Below, one piece after another: positions 23,241 through 33,680 of a stretch of 64,000 nucleotides of DNA (positions are counted from its first letter, which is position 1; each line of letters opens with the position of its first letter). Below the pieces are notes generated by a model. The model was not told where the DNA came from. It was given only the letters and a program-made list of their open reading frames with translations, and searched no databases. Origin of the DNA: Haematobia irritans (Eukaryota; Arthropoda; Insecta; Diptera; Muscidae); NCBI RefSeq assembly GCF_050003625.1, contig NC_134398.1:105934578-105998577 (forward strand). The letters run 5' to 3'. Made by a program: the position numbers and the translations under genes.

Positions 23241-24182
23241 TTATTTTTCTTTGTTGAACCAACCAGATTGTTCCAAAAACATTAGCAGACTGCTTAAGTT
23301 AACGTTTTCCAGATCCGCCAGTAATCTGAAGCTATATGCTCCTAAAAGTTGCTTGCGCTTTACACAAAATGCAGGACACTCACACAAGAGGTGTTTAATT
23401 GATTCTTTTTCCTCCGCATCATGACAGCTCATACAATAGTCATTATACTTCGCGCCAATAGTTTTTGCAAAATCGCCTATCAGGCAGCGACCCGTTATAG
23501 CAGATATCAGGAGTGATATCTGACGTCTCGAGAACATTAGCATATCTAGTGTGCGGTTTAAGTTGAAATGGGGCCATATTTGCTTGGTGTCGTTACAACC
23601 CTTGCAATTCTCCCATCGAAAATTTGCCATCATAACAGCCTTCTCACGCAGCATGAGCTTGCAGGTAGCTAGGGGCATACCAACAAATTCTAGTTCCCCT
23701 GGAATATGTAAGGTAGTCCCTAGCCTTGCCAACTCATCGGCTTCGCAGTTCCCCGGTATGTTCCTATGGCCAGGCACCCATATTAGGTGAATATTGTACT
23801 GCTCAGCCATCTCATTGAGAGATTTGCGGCAATCGATGGCCGTTTTCGAGTTGAGGAACACAGAGTCCAAGGATTTTATTGCAGGTTGGCTGTCTGAGTA
23901 TATATTAATACCCACATTTTTTGGAACATTACTTCTCAGACAATTCGCCACCTCTCTTATTGCTAATATTTCAGCCTGAAAAACACTACAGTGATTAGGT
24001 AATCTTTTCGCTATTTGAAGTTCCAGATCATTAGAATATACTCCGAAACCCACTTGTCCATCCAATTTGGAGCCATCAGTGTAGAAATCTATATATTCTT
24101 TATTTCCCGGGGTCTGTGTGCACCACGCCTCACTGTTGGGGATTAGAGTCTCAAACTTTTTGTCGAAAAGTGGACTCGCCAA
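23241..24182 (-). pseudogene. LINE copy 2 RNase H and C-terminal Cys/His region
   Basis: RNase H acidic residues are in [33 protein letters not shown] and NCEADELAR. The tail carries YCMSCHDAEEKESIKHLLCE plus CPAFC, a CxxC...H...C pattern common at LINE C-termini. It is in another frame than the RT because one G is missing in gtagtgattacac near 24190; copies 1 and 3 read gtggattacac. A single-base deletion therefore splits ORF2 here. Confidence 0.92.
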
Positions 24183-26845
24183 AGTGTAATCACTACGTTA
24201 GGCACATCTGACATTATTTTGAGGACAGAACTGTGACCGTAACCATTTTCCGACCACAGCGATAGTTCGCGCAACCGCACAGCCGTTGTTGCAGCTGACT
24301 GTTTGGCCAAAATGTCTAAAGGCAATAGATTCAGCATGACATTAAGGGAATTTGTTCCTGTCTTGCTGAATGCGCCTGAAATACACAAACACGCCATACG
24401 CTGAACTTTATCTAAACCAGTCGGTTTCTGAAGTGCCGGCCACCAGACTACAACACCATATAGCATTATAGGTCTAACCACTGCCGTGTATAGCCAATGC
24501 ACAATTTTTGGTTTTAGTCCCCACTTTTTTCCTATTGCCTTTTTGCACGAGTACAAAGCTACAGTTGCCTTCCTCGCCCTTTCTTCAATATTAAGCTTAA
24601 AGTTCAGCTTCCTGTCCAAAATAACGCAAAGGTATTTTGCACAATCACCAAAGGGAATTTCAATACCCCCTAAGGAAATAGGCCTAACCGTGGGAGTTTT
24701 GCGATCTTTGCAGTACATGACTAATTCTGTCTTTGCGGGATTTACCCCAAGACCATTGTCTTTCGCCCATTTTTCAGTCATCCGGAGGGCCCTCTGAATA
24801 ATATCTCTGATTGTGGATGGGAATTTTCCCCTGACTGCCAGAGCTACATCATCTGCGTATGCCACCACTTTTATCCTTTCTTTTTCTAGAGTAACCAGAA
24901 GGCTATTTATAGCAACATTCCAAAGAAGAGGTGATAGAACTCCTCCTTGGGGAGTGCCTCTGTTCACATACTTTTGTATGTTTGCTTGTCCTAGCGTGGC
25001 TGAAATACGTCTCTTCATTAGCAGTTCGTCTAACAGCCTGAGTATACATGGATCAACATTCAGAGTTGTCAGTCCATTTAATATCGAGCTCGGATGGACA
25101 TTATTGAACGCCCCTTCGATGTCTAGAAACGCCACGATTGTGTATTCTTTGACAGATAGTGAGCTTTCAATAAAGCTGACTAGTTCATGTAGTGCGGTCT
25201 CAGTAGACCTGCCCTTCGAGTATGCATGCTGTCGTTTCGAGAACAAACTTGAATCGATGCTAGTTCTAAGATAAATATCTATCATCCTCTCCAGAGTCTT
25301 AAGTAGGAATGAGGATAAGCTGATTGGTCGGAAATCCTTCGCCCTCGAGTGAAAGGCTTTTCCCGCTTTAGGTATGAAAACGACTTTTGTTTCCCTCCAC
25401 TTTCCTGGGATATATGATAAGTTGATACATCCTTTATATATCACCGACAACCAGGGGATAATTTTGTCAGTTACAGCTTGTAACTCCGCCGGAGTAATTC
25501 CATCAGGTCCAGGGGATTTGAATGGTCCAAAGCTATTTAGCGCCCATCTTATTCTAGTTTCCGATACAATTTCCTCGACAGGAAACGACCGCTGAGCAAC
25601 TGTGGCACCGCCAGTACATGGTTCAACCGTCTGATTTCCAGGAAAATGTGTGTCCAATAGTACCTCCAGCGTCTCCTCACTGGACGTTGTCCAATTGCCC
25701 TCCGATGTTTTAATGAAACCTGGAGCGGAGTTGGTGGATGCTAGAACCTTCCGTAGTCTGGAAGCCTCGGACGTATTCTCAATACTGCTGCAGTAAGCAT
25801 TCCAAGAGTTATGCTGAGCCTTTCTCAGTTCTCGCTTGTATCCTCTCAGAATCTTCTTGTAAGCGTCCCAGTCCTCAGAAGCTCTGGTGGACTTTGCCTT
25901 GTTAAAGAGCTTCCTGCAGGATTTCCTCATATTACTTAATTCCGTAGACCACCATGGTGGTCGATGTTTCCCCCTTGGCTTTCCTCTAGGGCATGCAGCT
26001 TTCAGTGAGATGTTGAAGGCCTTAGTAATCCGCTCCACTGCGTATTCGATATCTTGCACATTTCTCATATTTGTCTCTGTTATTTCCGGTATCATCATAT
26101 TGAACGATTCCCTATACCTATTCCAGTCAGCTTTCCTAACATTTGGCGGAAATATGATCTTGGTGATATGAACATCAAATTTGAAACTGATGTAGCGATG
26201 ATCTGAGAAGCTGTGTTCACTTAAAACCTGCCACTCAGATATCATTTCATTCAGTTCTTGCGAGGCCAAGGTGATGTCCAAAACCTCTTGCCTGTTTTTA
26301 GTGACAAAGGTTGGGACATCTCCCTTGTTGCAAACTACCAGATTATTACGCAAAATAAACTCTATTAGCGACTCTCCCCTTGCATTAGTATCACTACTTC
26401 CCCATATACTATGATGTGCATTCGCATCGCATCCCATAATGAGTTTCGTCTTTGTTTTCCGTGACTCCTCCACTAAGGTCTTAACGGCATATGGAGGCAT
26501 CTCCCTGTCATGTCCCATGTAGACCGAAGATACCCAATATTTGCATTTGGCTATTTCTAAACTGGCAACGACAGTGTCTGTATTGCACATTGAAGGAAGC
26601 AGAAACAAGTTGAGCTCGTTTTTAGCAATTATACAGGCTCGATTTACATCATTACCACTATACTGCAATAGTTTGAACCCCGGAGTACTTAATTCACATA
26701 TTTTGTTTTTATAAACATATGGTTCTTGAATAAGAACTATATCTATGTCCCCTTTCATCAGGAGAACTTTTAAGGCAGCACATGCAGCCTTACAATGATG
26801 AAGATTTATCTGGAGGATCCGTAGGACCATCGAGATTTTCAACAA
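24143..26845 (-). CDS. LINE copy 2 ORF2: endonuclease and reverse transcriptase
   Basis: A 900-residue open frame. The endonuclease (about residues 1-230) has QINLHHC, IQEPY, CDANAHHSIWG, EVLDITL and SDHRYIS. The RT (about 440-720) has VVFIPKAGK, RPISLSSFLLKTLE, FLDIEGAFNNV, GTPQGGVLSPLLWN, the catalytic YADD in VVAYADDVALAV and GLGVNPAKTELVM. It overlaps ORF1 by 56 bp in another frame. The likely start is the first Met or the MVLRILQINLHH Met. The last ~20 residues are out of frame because of the single-base loss before RNase H. Role: target nicking and target-primed reverse transcription. Confidence 0.94.
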   Translation of the reverse strand: MLKISMVLRILQINLHHCKAACAALKVLLMKGDIDIVLIQEPYVYKNKICELSTPGFKLLQYSGNDVNRACIIAKNELNLFLLPSMCNTDTVVASLEIAKCKYWVSSVYMGHDREMPPYAVKTLVEESRKTKTKLIMGCDANAHHSIWGSSDTNARGESLIEFILRNNLVVCNKGDVPTFVTKNRQEVLDITLASQELNEMISEWQVLSEHSFSDHRYISFKFDVHITKIIFPPNVRKADWNRYRESFNMMIPEITETNMRNVQDIEYAVERITKAFNISLKAACPRGKPRGKHRPPWWSTELSNMRKSCRKLFNKAKSTRASEDWDAYKKILRGYKRELRKAQHNSWNAYCSSIENTSEASRLRKVLASTNSAPGFIKTSEGNWTTSSEETLEVLLDTHFPGNQTVEPCTGGATVAQRSFPVEEIVSETRIRWALNSFGPFKSPGPDGITPAELQAVTDKIIPWLSVIYKGCINLSYIPGKWRETKVVFIPKAGKAFHSRAKDFRPISLSSFLLKTLERMIDIYLRTSIDSSLFSKRQHAYSKGRSTETALHELVSFIESSLSVKEYTIVAFLDIEGAFNNVHPSSILNGLTTLNVDPCILRLLDELLMKRRISATLGQANIQKYVNRGTPQGGVLSPLLWNVAINSLLVTLEKERIKVVAYADDVALAVRGKFPSTIRDIIQRALRMTEKWAKDNGLGVNPAKTELVMYCKDRKTPTVRPISLGGIEIPFGDCAKYLCVILDRKLNFKLNIEERARKATVALYSCKKAIGKKWGLKPKIVHWLYTAVVRPIMLYGVVVWWPALQKPTGLDKVQRMACLCISGAFSKTGTNSLNVMLNLLPLDILAKQSAATTAVRLRELSLWSENGYGHSSVLKIMSDVPNVVITLWRVHFSTKSLRL

Positions 26846-28019
26846 CCGTCACATCAGCCGCTTCAATCGAGTCATCAAGAATGTCCTCTTCAGAGATATC
26901 GGTGACTCTCGCAATAACCATAGGTTCAACTTTGGTGAGTTCTGAGGCAGTAGAAGCCTCCTCACGCATACTGTATCTATCCATGTCTTCAAATGTCTTG
27001 GTATCCCCCTCGACTTCGCAAGAGGATCCGCTTACTTCTGATTCAGACAGAGGCTTGTCCATTTCTGAATCCTTTAGCTGATCGTTTTTATACACCTTCA
27101 TTTGGATATAATGAAAGCCATAACATACACGGCCCTGGGACTTTGCTAGATGTGGCAAAGACTGAGTGTTCAATATAAACACTGCATGCCGTCTTGGCCC
27201 ATCCACTTCATCCAAACGGCCAACCTTCCAATCAGCTGTTGGAAGATCTGGATTGCATTGTTTCAGTCTATTTAAAATAGATTCATGGTCAGGAGGGTTT
27301 GCAGGTATCCACGCATGTGCTCTTGGTCTAGCCGGTATGTCTTTCTTCTCGACTAACTCTAGAGCAGCTTCTTCCCAAACTTCACCAATTAGTATCAGAG
27401 CAGCTTTAAAACATTCTATAGACCTCTGGTCCTCAAATGCGACTAGCTTAAATCGTCCTTGATACCAACCAGCCTCTTGGTGTCGAGGATCTGGGCCGGG
27501 AAACTTTTCCAGCACCTGTGAGTAGACGCCAGACAAAGCATTCTCAATTTCCCCCCATTTTTGCTTTGGAACCATACCGTCCAATGCTCCTTTATTAATG
27601 ATAGCCATCACAAGGCTGTCTTTAGCAACTGAGGCAAACGATCGTTGATCCCTTTTGGAGGATGGCAGCTCATCCGGTGATCGTTCCCTTTTTCCAGCCT
27701 CAAGAATTCCTTGAGCCCATTTTAAGGAATCGCTTTGTTTAGCCGACAACGTGCTTGGGTCGACTGATCCTAATTTCTTTAGGATAAACAAAGCATTTCT
27801 GCGTTCTTTGAATCTCTTTCGTGAGGGATTACCTCCTTTTGATGCCGTTACCATGGAAAAGGTCCGACTTGTCAAATTGTCGCCACCTGTCGACCCGTCT
27901 ACAGGTCGACTAATTGGGCCTAACTCTTGGTCATTGCCCAAATCTATAACTCCAGTCGATACTCGTCCACTGGGCCCTGAAGTTAGCAACCCAGTGGATG
28001 TCTTTGAATTTCTCTGCAT
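26790..28019 (-). CDS. LINE copy 2 ORF1 protein (DUF4780-like)
   Basis: An intact 409-residue frame. The N-terminus is Ser/Thr/Gly-rich, followed by a basic patch (NPSRKRFKERRNALFILKKL). The central domain, about residues 140-330, includes AWIPANPPDHESILNRLKQC, DWKVGRLDEVDG and SQGRVCYGFHYIQMKVYK, matching my memory of the DUF4780 domain in insect LINE ORF1 proteins. The tail is acidic. No CCHC knuckle is seen. It lies about 110 bp inside the 5' end of the element, consistent with a full-length copy. Expected role: RNA binding in the particle. Confidence 0.88.
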   Translation of the reverse strand: MQRNSKTSTGLLTSGPSGRVSTGVIDLGNDQELGPISRPVDGSTGGDNLTSRTFSMVTASKGGNPSRKRFKERRNALFILKKLGSVDPSTLSAKQSDSLKWAQGILEAGKRERSPDELPSSKRDQRSFASVAKDSLVMAIINKGALDGMVPKQKWGEIENALSGVYSQVLEKFPGPDPRHQEAGWYQGRFKLVAFEDQRSIECFKAALILIGEVWEEAALELVEKKDIPARPRAHAWIPANPPDHESILNRLKQCNPDLPTADWKVGRLDEVDGPRRHAVFILNTQSLPHLAKSQGRVCYGFHYIQMKVYKNDQLKDSEMDKPLSESEVSGSSCEVEGDTKTFEDMDRYSMREEASTASELTKVEPMVIARVTDISEEDILDDSIEAADVTVVENLDGPTDPPDKSSSL

Positions 28020-28144
28020 GGTGGCCTAATATCCCACCACACTTGAAATTCGTAGTAGGTACTTATTACGATGATTTTATCCGCTATTAAAAAACACGTC
28101 CGTTCCGTTCGACGGTTGAAATAATAATAAAAAGATGACGGTAG

Positions 28145-29942
28145 AAATTATGAAAAGAGTGTATGGGTTTAACTAACTTGTTTCTGGGATTTTTAACGGT
28201 GAATTGGGAATACGTGTGAAGCAGAATAAAATATGGTACAGAAAATTACATCACCCATATATTGTTGTTGGTTTTTGGAATGGTAATATCAATGCAATAA
28301 CTTCTTGATTCAGGATTTTTAATCATGTATTTTAGAATTTATTTTAAGAAATAAATTCTGATGTTTAAAAAATTTTTTTTAGAAAATTTGACTTCCAGTG
28401 TACGATCAAATTTTTGTAATCCAATTTTAATTTTGGAACGAAGATTAGGTTTTAATAAATATGTCTGTCTGTCTTCTTGAAAATTTGATATTACGTGTTT
28501 TAAAGAAACTTTAACACAAGGATATGTGCAATTTAGATTTTAAGAAATATTGTTTGTTTTCGAGATTTGGTTTTATTTATACGGAGAAAAATTTTAATGA
28601 TGGCAATTTATAATGTAAATATATCCGCAATTGACGAAACTGTGTAATGTAGAATTAGGGAAATCGTGTAATTTTGAACTAAGATGAAATGAGCAATATA
28701 GAAAAGGAACGAAATTTTGCATTAAGGTAAAAATGTGCGATATCGGAATGAGAAAATTTAGCGGTAAGGAAAAAATGTGCAATATTGGAATGAGAATTTT
28801 GCGGTATGACGAAAAATGTGCAATGTAGGACTAGGGAAAAAATGTGCAATGTGCGAATCGAAAATTTGGCGTTAAGAGAAAAAAAAGTGAAATGTGGGAA
28901 TGAAGAAAAAATTAGCGGTAGGGAACATGTGCAATATAGGTATAGGAATTTAGGTATAAGGGACACACTTGAAATACATTTTTTTAACAAATTATTGCCG
29001 CAAATAATGTTTAAACAGCTTTAGCAAAGTATTACACACGTTCCAATAACACAATTTTCTTTTAATTTTCCGTGTTTTATTCACTTCTAATTTAAGTTCT
29101 CTAGAGTTTTAATAATTTATAATTTGTGTAGTTGTTTGTACATTCTTCTAGTTCACAAAATACGACGAAACGTTTTTTTTATTGTTCACAATTGTATGAC
29201 GCAACGATTAACAACTAAAAAACATATTTCCCCCCGCTTTTTCGATATTATACAACTTCTATACAAAAGTCTGTATTTTACATTAATTAATTTTTTTTAC
29301 ACGATTTTAAATAAAATTCTTCGCGAAACAACAATTTTAATATATTTTTATTGCCACGTTAAACGATTTTCGATTACGATATTAGCGGTTGCACACGTTT
29401 ACCGATCGACGTCACAATTAAACTAGTTGAGAAGGTTTTTGTTCTACTTTAATTTACCTTCTTTTCTCCTTGTTTGGTGATGTTTTATGCTGGTTTGCGA
29501 ATCCTCTCCTCGAATGGACCATGTTTAAAGTTGGGGTTATGGGGGGATTGGTGACGGCAACTGTTGTTAGAGAGAGAGCAGTGGAGTAGAGTGTGTTGGG
29601 ACTGTATAACAGATTTTGGAGGAGGCACTAGGAGAATTGTGGTAGATCAGTATGTGGTATAAATTCTCAGTGGATGAGAAAATATACCATCAAGTTTAGC
29701 AACGCAGAGATAGGGAAAGATTTGGAAATAAAAAGACAGGAGTTACAATTTTGAAGTATGAATGGTTTATTTGGGGGTATGCTCACCGTTCGAGATATAG
29801 AAAAGAATAGACTTATTTCAATTGATTAAATAATCCAAGAAAACTTTTAGACCAAAAGTAACAATTCACAATAGCCGATTATTCAAAAATATCGATTAAT
29901 CTTAAAATTGTTATAAAGCTATTTCATGGATTAATCATTAAC
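28145..29942. repeat. Minisatellite-like array and AT-rich DNA without genes
   Basis: From about 28640 to 28960 a degenerate unit of about 50 bp recurs, built from aaaatgtgcaatgt.gga, atgagaaaatt and gcggtaag(g)gaa. Outside this block, to 29942, I see no coding region, tRNA or recognised transposon. The only open frames are short AT-rich ones. The segment 29500-29640 is GA/GT-rich. Confidence 0.55.
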
Positions 29943-30020
29943 CAGGGCTGTGGAGTCGAGTCAATTTTGCTCGACTCCGGCTCCGACTCCAGCATTTCTT
30001 ATTGGCCTCGGAGTCGACTC
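29943..30020 (+). mobile_element. hAT-like terminal sequence (CAGGGCTGTGGAGTCG)
   Basis: The sequence ccagggctgtggagtcg is followed by gactccggctccgactcc blocks and ggagtcgactcc. The end CAGGGCTGTGGAGTCG is one I associate with hAT transposon termini in many animals. The matching inverted end was not found in the window. It is either a lone end or the partner has diverged. Confidence 0.45.
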
Positions 30021-30315
30021 CAGGTGGTGTATCTAAACCTCATTTTAACAGTATTCCAATTGTAATTTTAAGGTGTAGTGTTCCAAAAATAGACCGATAT
30101 AAGTACTCTATTTTGCCATATGTGTTTATATGTCCAAAAGAACTCTAATTTTAAATTTTGATACGACTCGACGACAAACCTCAGCATTTTAGGGATGTAA
30201 ATAACTCTACATTTTAATTTCAGGCCAATAAATTAAAATACGACACAAGACTATATAGAGACCACATAAAAATATAGGTAAATAACAATAATCTCCAGAA
30301 TATGAATTTATAAAA

Positions 30316-30519
30316 ACACAAAATTTAAACAAATAATTAGGCTTCCAGAAGTTTAAGAAATAAAACCCTGGTATTGGCCTATATAGGCATTTTATAAAAA
30401 ATAAATCTAAATCTAAAACACAAAATTTAAAGAAATAATTAGGCTTCCAGAAGTTTAAGAAATAAAACCCTGGTATTGGCCTATATAGGCATTTTATAAG
30501 AAATAAATCTATATAAAAT
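30316..30519 (+). repeat. 102-bp tandem duplication
   Basis: Two adjacent copies of a 102-bp unit start at 30316 and 30418. Both contain taattaggcttccagaag and ggtattggcctatataggc. They differ by only a few bases, so the duplication is fairly recent. The unit has no recognisable coding content. Confidence 0.85.
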
Positions 30520-30634
30520 AGAAACACTAACAAAACGATACACAAAAATCAAAATATCGTGCTAATCAGATAGAAATTTACAGATAAACAGGTTTTGTGT
30601 TCTAAATGCCCTATAAATCAATTTCGTAGATATG

Positions 30635-31110
30635 AATAACGATGTGCATGTGGTTTCGATCGGACATCATGACAACACAGCAAAAACTATTTAGTGTTGT
30701 GTAGGGTGACCTATTGGCTTTTTAAAATCTCTGTAACTTTTTTGTTTATGAATATAAGTAAATACTTCAAAAGCAAAAGTTTCATATATTGTTAAGATCT
30801 TTATAATGGTTATTAGAAATGGGCGTCATAGGGGTATACGAAACGAAAGAAAAAAATTAAAAATCAAATTTGACGTTGGAGTCAAAAATGACCAATGCAC
30901 GAAATATAGCCCCTGATCAACCACGAACAACGATATGCGTTTCTTTTCGATCGGACTTCAAATGACGACACAGCACAATAAATTGTGTTTCGGGGGGTCG
31001 TAGGGTGCAAGAAAAAAAAAGTTTTGGTGTTCTGAAATTGTCTTCGAATATCCTACAAAACTGGGGGGTGACCGCATCAACTTTTTTTTCCTTTAGGCCG
31101 TGACCCTATC
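30635..31110 (+). repeat. Diverged repeat pair with cgatcgga and cagca motifs
   Basis: A block reading aacgatgtgcatg, ttcgatcggaca, gacaacacagca and gtgttgtgtagggtg at about 30640-30710 recurs in diverged form at about 30928-31012 (aacgatatgcg, ttcgatcggact, gacgacacagca, gtcgtagggtg). The period is near 290 bp. Function unknown; no gene seen. Confidence 0.5.
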
Positions 31111-31197
31111 TATTGTACACTTATCAATGTAAAGTTAATTGTGAAACGACATGAAAAATATGAACTAAATATATATGTATTAAGAGATATAATGATG

Positions 31198-31330
31198 ATT
31201 TACATATTCTGAAGAATAATTTGGCCGAATCTGCCCAAAAGAATGGGTCTGGAAGACGGATTCGTCTTTGTCCAAGGTAATGACCCCAAGCATTCGTCCC
31301 ATATTGTTAAGGAATACTTGTTATACATCA
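31198..31330 (+). pseudogene. Tc1-type transposase fragment
   Basis: The plus strand reads YILKNNLAESAQKNG and then, after a one-base frame change, FVFVQGNDPKHSSHIVKEYL. This matches the Tc1 transposase block around the second catalytic D (usually QQDNDPKHTS). The neighbouring catalytic D is in NDPKH. The frame ends at the insertion point of the next element at 31340. Confidence 0.8.
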
Positions 31331-31652
31331 CCAAAAAAGTACACCCTCAAAAAAAATCGCTTCTTTAACATATGTTCCAAACATATTTTGCAGGAAGCAC
31401 ATATATTATTGCATACTGCCGAAACATTAATATGTTTGTTTTATGTGAACATATTATATGTTTGGAAGCATTTTGAGCCAAAAATATTATATGCTTGGAA
31501 GAATTTTTCCCAAACACGATTGTGCTCATTCCCTAACATACTCGTAATTTTCACTTCCACGAATTTTTTTTAGTTCTTGGCACCTTTTTCTGTAATACAA
31601 ATAATGTTGAAGAAATTATTCACTTTTATAAATTTTTTAAATTTTACCTTTC

Positions 31653-31724
31653 GCCTGCACGGAGAATCGAACCGAGGACCATACAGTTTGTAAGCCAACA
31701 CACTATCCACTGGGCTACGTAACT
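31653..31724 (-). repeat. tRNA-like SINE head (minus strand)
   Basis: On the minus strand the A-box-like TAGCCCAGTGG and B-box-like GGTTCGATTCT are correctly spaced around CTTACAAACTG, which resembles an anticodon arm. The acceptor arms do not pair well and AT-rich DNA follows, so I read it as a tRNA-derived SINE rather than a working tRNA gene. Confidence 0.6.
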
Positions 31725-31838
31725 GTTATAGTCACCAGTAGATAATAATCGTTTTAAGTTACATTTATATAGCATAGTTTGCAGCGCCCACGAGCCCATG
31801 CAAACATAACATTATTTAACAGAAACATACATTTGTTT

Positions 31839-31928
31839 GCCACGTGGAGCAGTGGTTAGCATGTCTGCCTTGCATGCAAAGGGTCGTGGGTTCAATCCCT
31901 GCTCCGACCGAACATTTTTTTTTTTTTA
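31839..31928 (+). repeat. tRNA-like SINE head (plus strand) with T-run
   Basis: Contains gtggagcagtggttagca, then cttgcatgc at the anticodon position, gggttcaatcc as a B-box and a run of T at 31915-31928 that could end Pol III transcription. The tRNA-like part resembles tRNA-Ala(TGC) in its anticodon region. It is probably a SINE head, since the same kind of head is a known part of muscid SINEs (from memory). Confidence 0.6.
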
Positions 31929-33452
31929 ATTTACACATTTATATTTATACTATATTATTTTTTTTTAAATGAAACTTCGAAATGTGCGTTATTAAAGATT
32001 TATAGTCAGTAACAGTGCTTGATATAAACGAAATTGACTGATTTTTGGATAAAATATTATTTTTTATTGCAAAAATAACAATCTTGTAATAAAAAACTGT
32101 TTTTGTACAAAACTTTAAAATTTGGAAGGAATTCAAAAACTAACAAAAGAAGAACGTGGAGTCGAGTATAAACATACATACACAATTTTATAATATAAAC
32201 ATAAATTTATTTAGGAGTGAACAGTTTTTTACTAGCATTTAACACCATCGCTCTAAAATTCCTTTTATTTTTCTTTAATAATTCATTTTAAAGAAAATAA
32301 ACTTTTTAAATTGTTTTAGCTGTAAAACTCGAACTTAATGCCCGCTTTTATATTTGATGGTGTCCGTCAACTCCTCGTGGACTACTTTTTAATAAAGAGG
32401 AACTAAAGTTTGTTTTTTTTACATTTTACTGTGTAATTTTTCACTATTTCCTCCTTATTTCATTTTACTGTCCCAACTCTAAAAAGAGTATAGTGCCCTT
32501 TCGTTATTTTTATGAAGACCCCTGATTTCTTTTAACGCACCAAGAAAAAAATTGTGCCCATAATGCCAAAATGATAAACAAAACACATGTCCACACATAC
32601 ATAAAATGCTGCTCTCAAGGCGAAAACATATGCTGTTTGTTTTTCAAATGTCTATTCTCTTGGTTCAGAATGTATATTCTCTTTATTCAAATTAAATAAT
32701 ATTTAGACTTAAACATATCAAATTTTTGGCCTTATCATAAAACAGTTTTCCGAAACAACATACAAGCGGTTTCACAGAAATTGTTCTCTTTTGACTCTTT
32801 TGCTGTGTTATATTGATATCTTTCGTCAACTCTCCCGGTTTCCATCTCTATTTCTCCCTATACTCTCTCTGTCGCTTTGAATAAAATATCACAACATATG
32901 TATGTTTAGTCGAAATTTGTAAATTTATATATGTTTGTATTCACACATATGACTTTTATGAAACATTGATGCCCCAAACATAATATATTCTAACATATTA
33001 ACATAGATGTCCCAAACATTTAGTGTTAGTTTAGGAACATTACATGTTCGCACTTAAATATATTGTGGTTTAAAATCGTGCCCGAAACACATTTTGTTTA
33101 TATCGGAACATATGAAAAACATATTTTTCTAACAGTGTATTACCTCACCCTTCGCAGGAAACATTAAGGGCTACCATACAAAATAGTAAAAAATTGTAAC
33201 ATTTAGTGTTTAAGCTATTAACTTTTATTTACTTTTAGTGTAAAATTTTTTTGTTTGCTAAGTGAAATTAGTTATTGTTTGCTTTTGTTTTTCATTTCCC
33301 TAACTGGAATAAGCTCTGAATTTTCATTCTATATTGTAGCCCTTTAATTTAAGGTATAATACATATATATTTAGTTCATATTTTTCATGTCGTTTCACAA
33401 TTAACTTCAGGTCGATAAGTGTTCAACTTTTTTTTTGTTGGATGTATCTCTA

Positions 33453-33680
33453 CACTGGTAGAAAAAGTTTCGTTATATTAATGAAATGTGTCATTAAAAT
33501 TGAGCCAATGAAACAAATTCATTAATATAACGAAATTTTTCGTTATTATAACGAATTTTCTGTTAGTCAACGAAACGTTTCGTAGTATTAACGAACATTT
33601 TCATTGTCTTAATGAAAATGTTTCGTTGTATCAATGAAAAGTTTTCGTTGGCTCAATTTTAATGAAATTTTCTCTGTGTG
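33453..33680 (+). mobile_element. TA-flanked MITE, 228 bp (copy A)
   Basis: Flanked by TA at 33451-33452 and 33681-33682. The ends are CACTGGTAGAAAAAG and, inverted, CACACAGAGAAAAT. The inner sequence is built from cgttatattaatgaa-type words and ends in gagccaatgaaac facing gttggctcaatttt. The same 228-bp element lies inverted at 35749-35976. Tc1/mariner type by TA duplication. Confidence 0.85.

Larger units (their letters stand above)
23101..28128 (-). mobile_element. LINE copy 2, full length with 16-bp target duplication
   Basis: The element is bounded by aaaaagatgacggtag at 23085-23100 and again at 28129-28144. Inside it, on the minus strand, are a 5' leader, ORF1, an overlapping ORF2 (endonuclease, RT, RNase H, C-terminal Cys/His), a 3' UTR and a (CCTAA)n tail. 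Length is about 5.03 kb. This is the reference copy for the family in this window. RNase H after the RT, an APE endonuclease and the DUF4780-like ORF1 place it in the I superfamily. The clade (LOA-like is possible) is not decided. Confidence 0.95.
31342..33137. mobile_element. TA-flanked non-autonomous element (1.8 kb) inside the Tc1 remnant
   Basis: Flanked by TA at 31340-31341 and 33138-33139. The ends are weak inverted repeats: CACCCTCAAAAAAA and, from the other side, CACTGTTAGAAAAAT. Internal arms rich in acatatgttc-type words face each other (31365-31520 and about 32895-33130). It contains two tRNA-like SINE heads. No transposase is seen, so it would be mobilised by a Tc1/mariner-type enzyme. 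Confidence 0.6.
31118..33421 (+). mobile_element. Tc1-like element remnant with ~65-bp inverted ends
   Basis: Left end 31118-31182 (cacttatc…gttaattgtgaaacgacatg…) pairs with right end 33357-33421 as an inverted repeat with few mismatches. The left flank is TA, as for Tc1/mariner; the right flank reads TT. Between the ends lies a transposase remnant (31198-31330) interrupted by another TA-flanked element (31342-33137). Without that insertion the element is only about 0.5 kb, so most of the transposase gene is deleted. Confidence 0.75.

Noticed and set aside
31839..31910. tRNA-Ala(TGC) gene
   Set aside because: The anticodon region and B-box resemble it, but the 5' and 3' arms do not form a proper acceptor stem and the sequence resembles a muscid SINE head.
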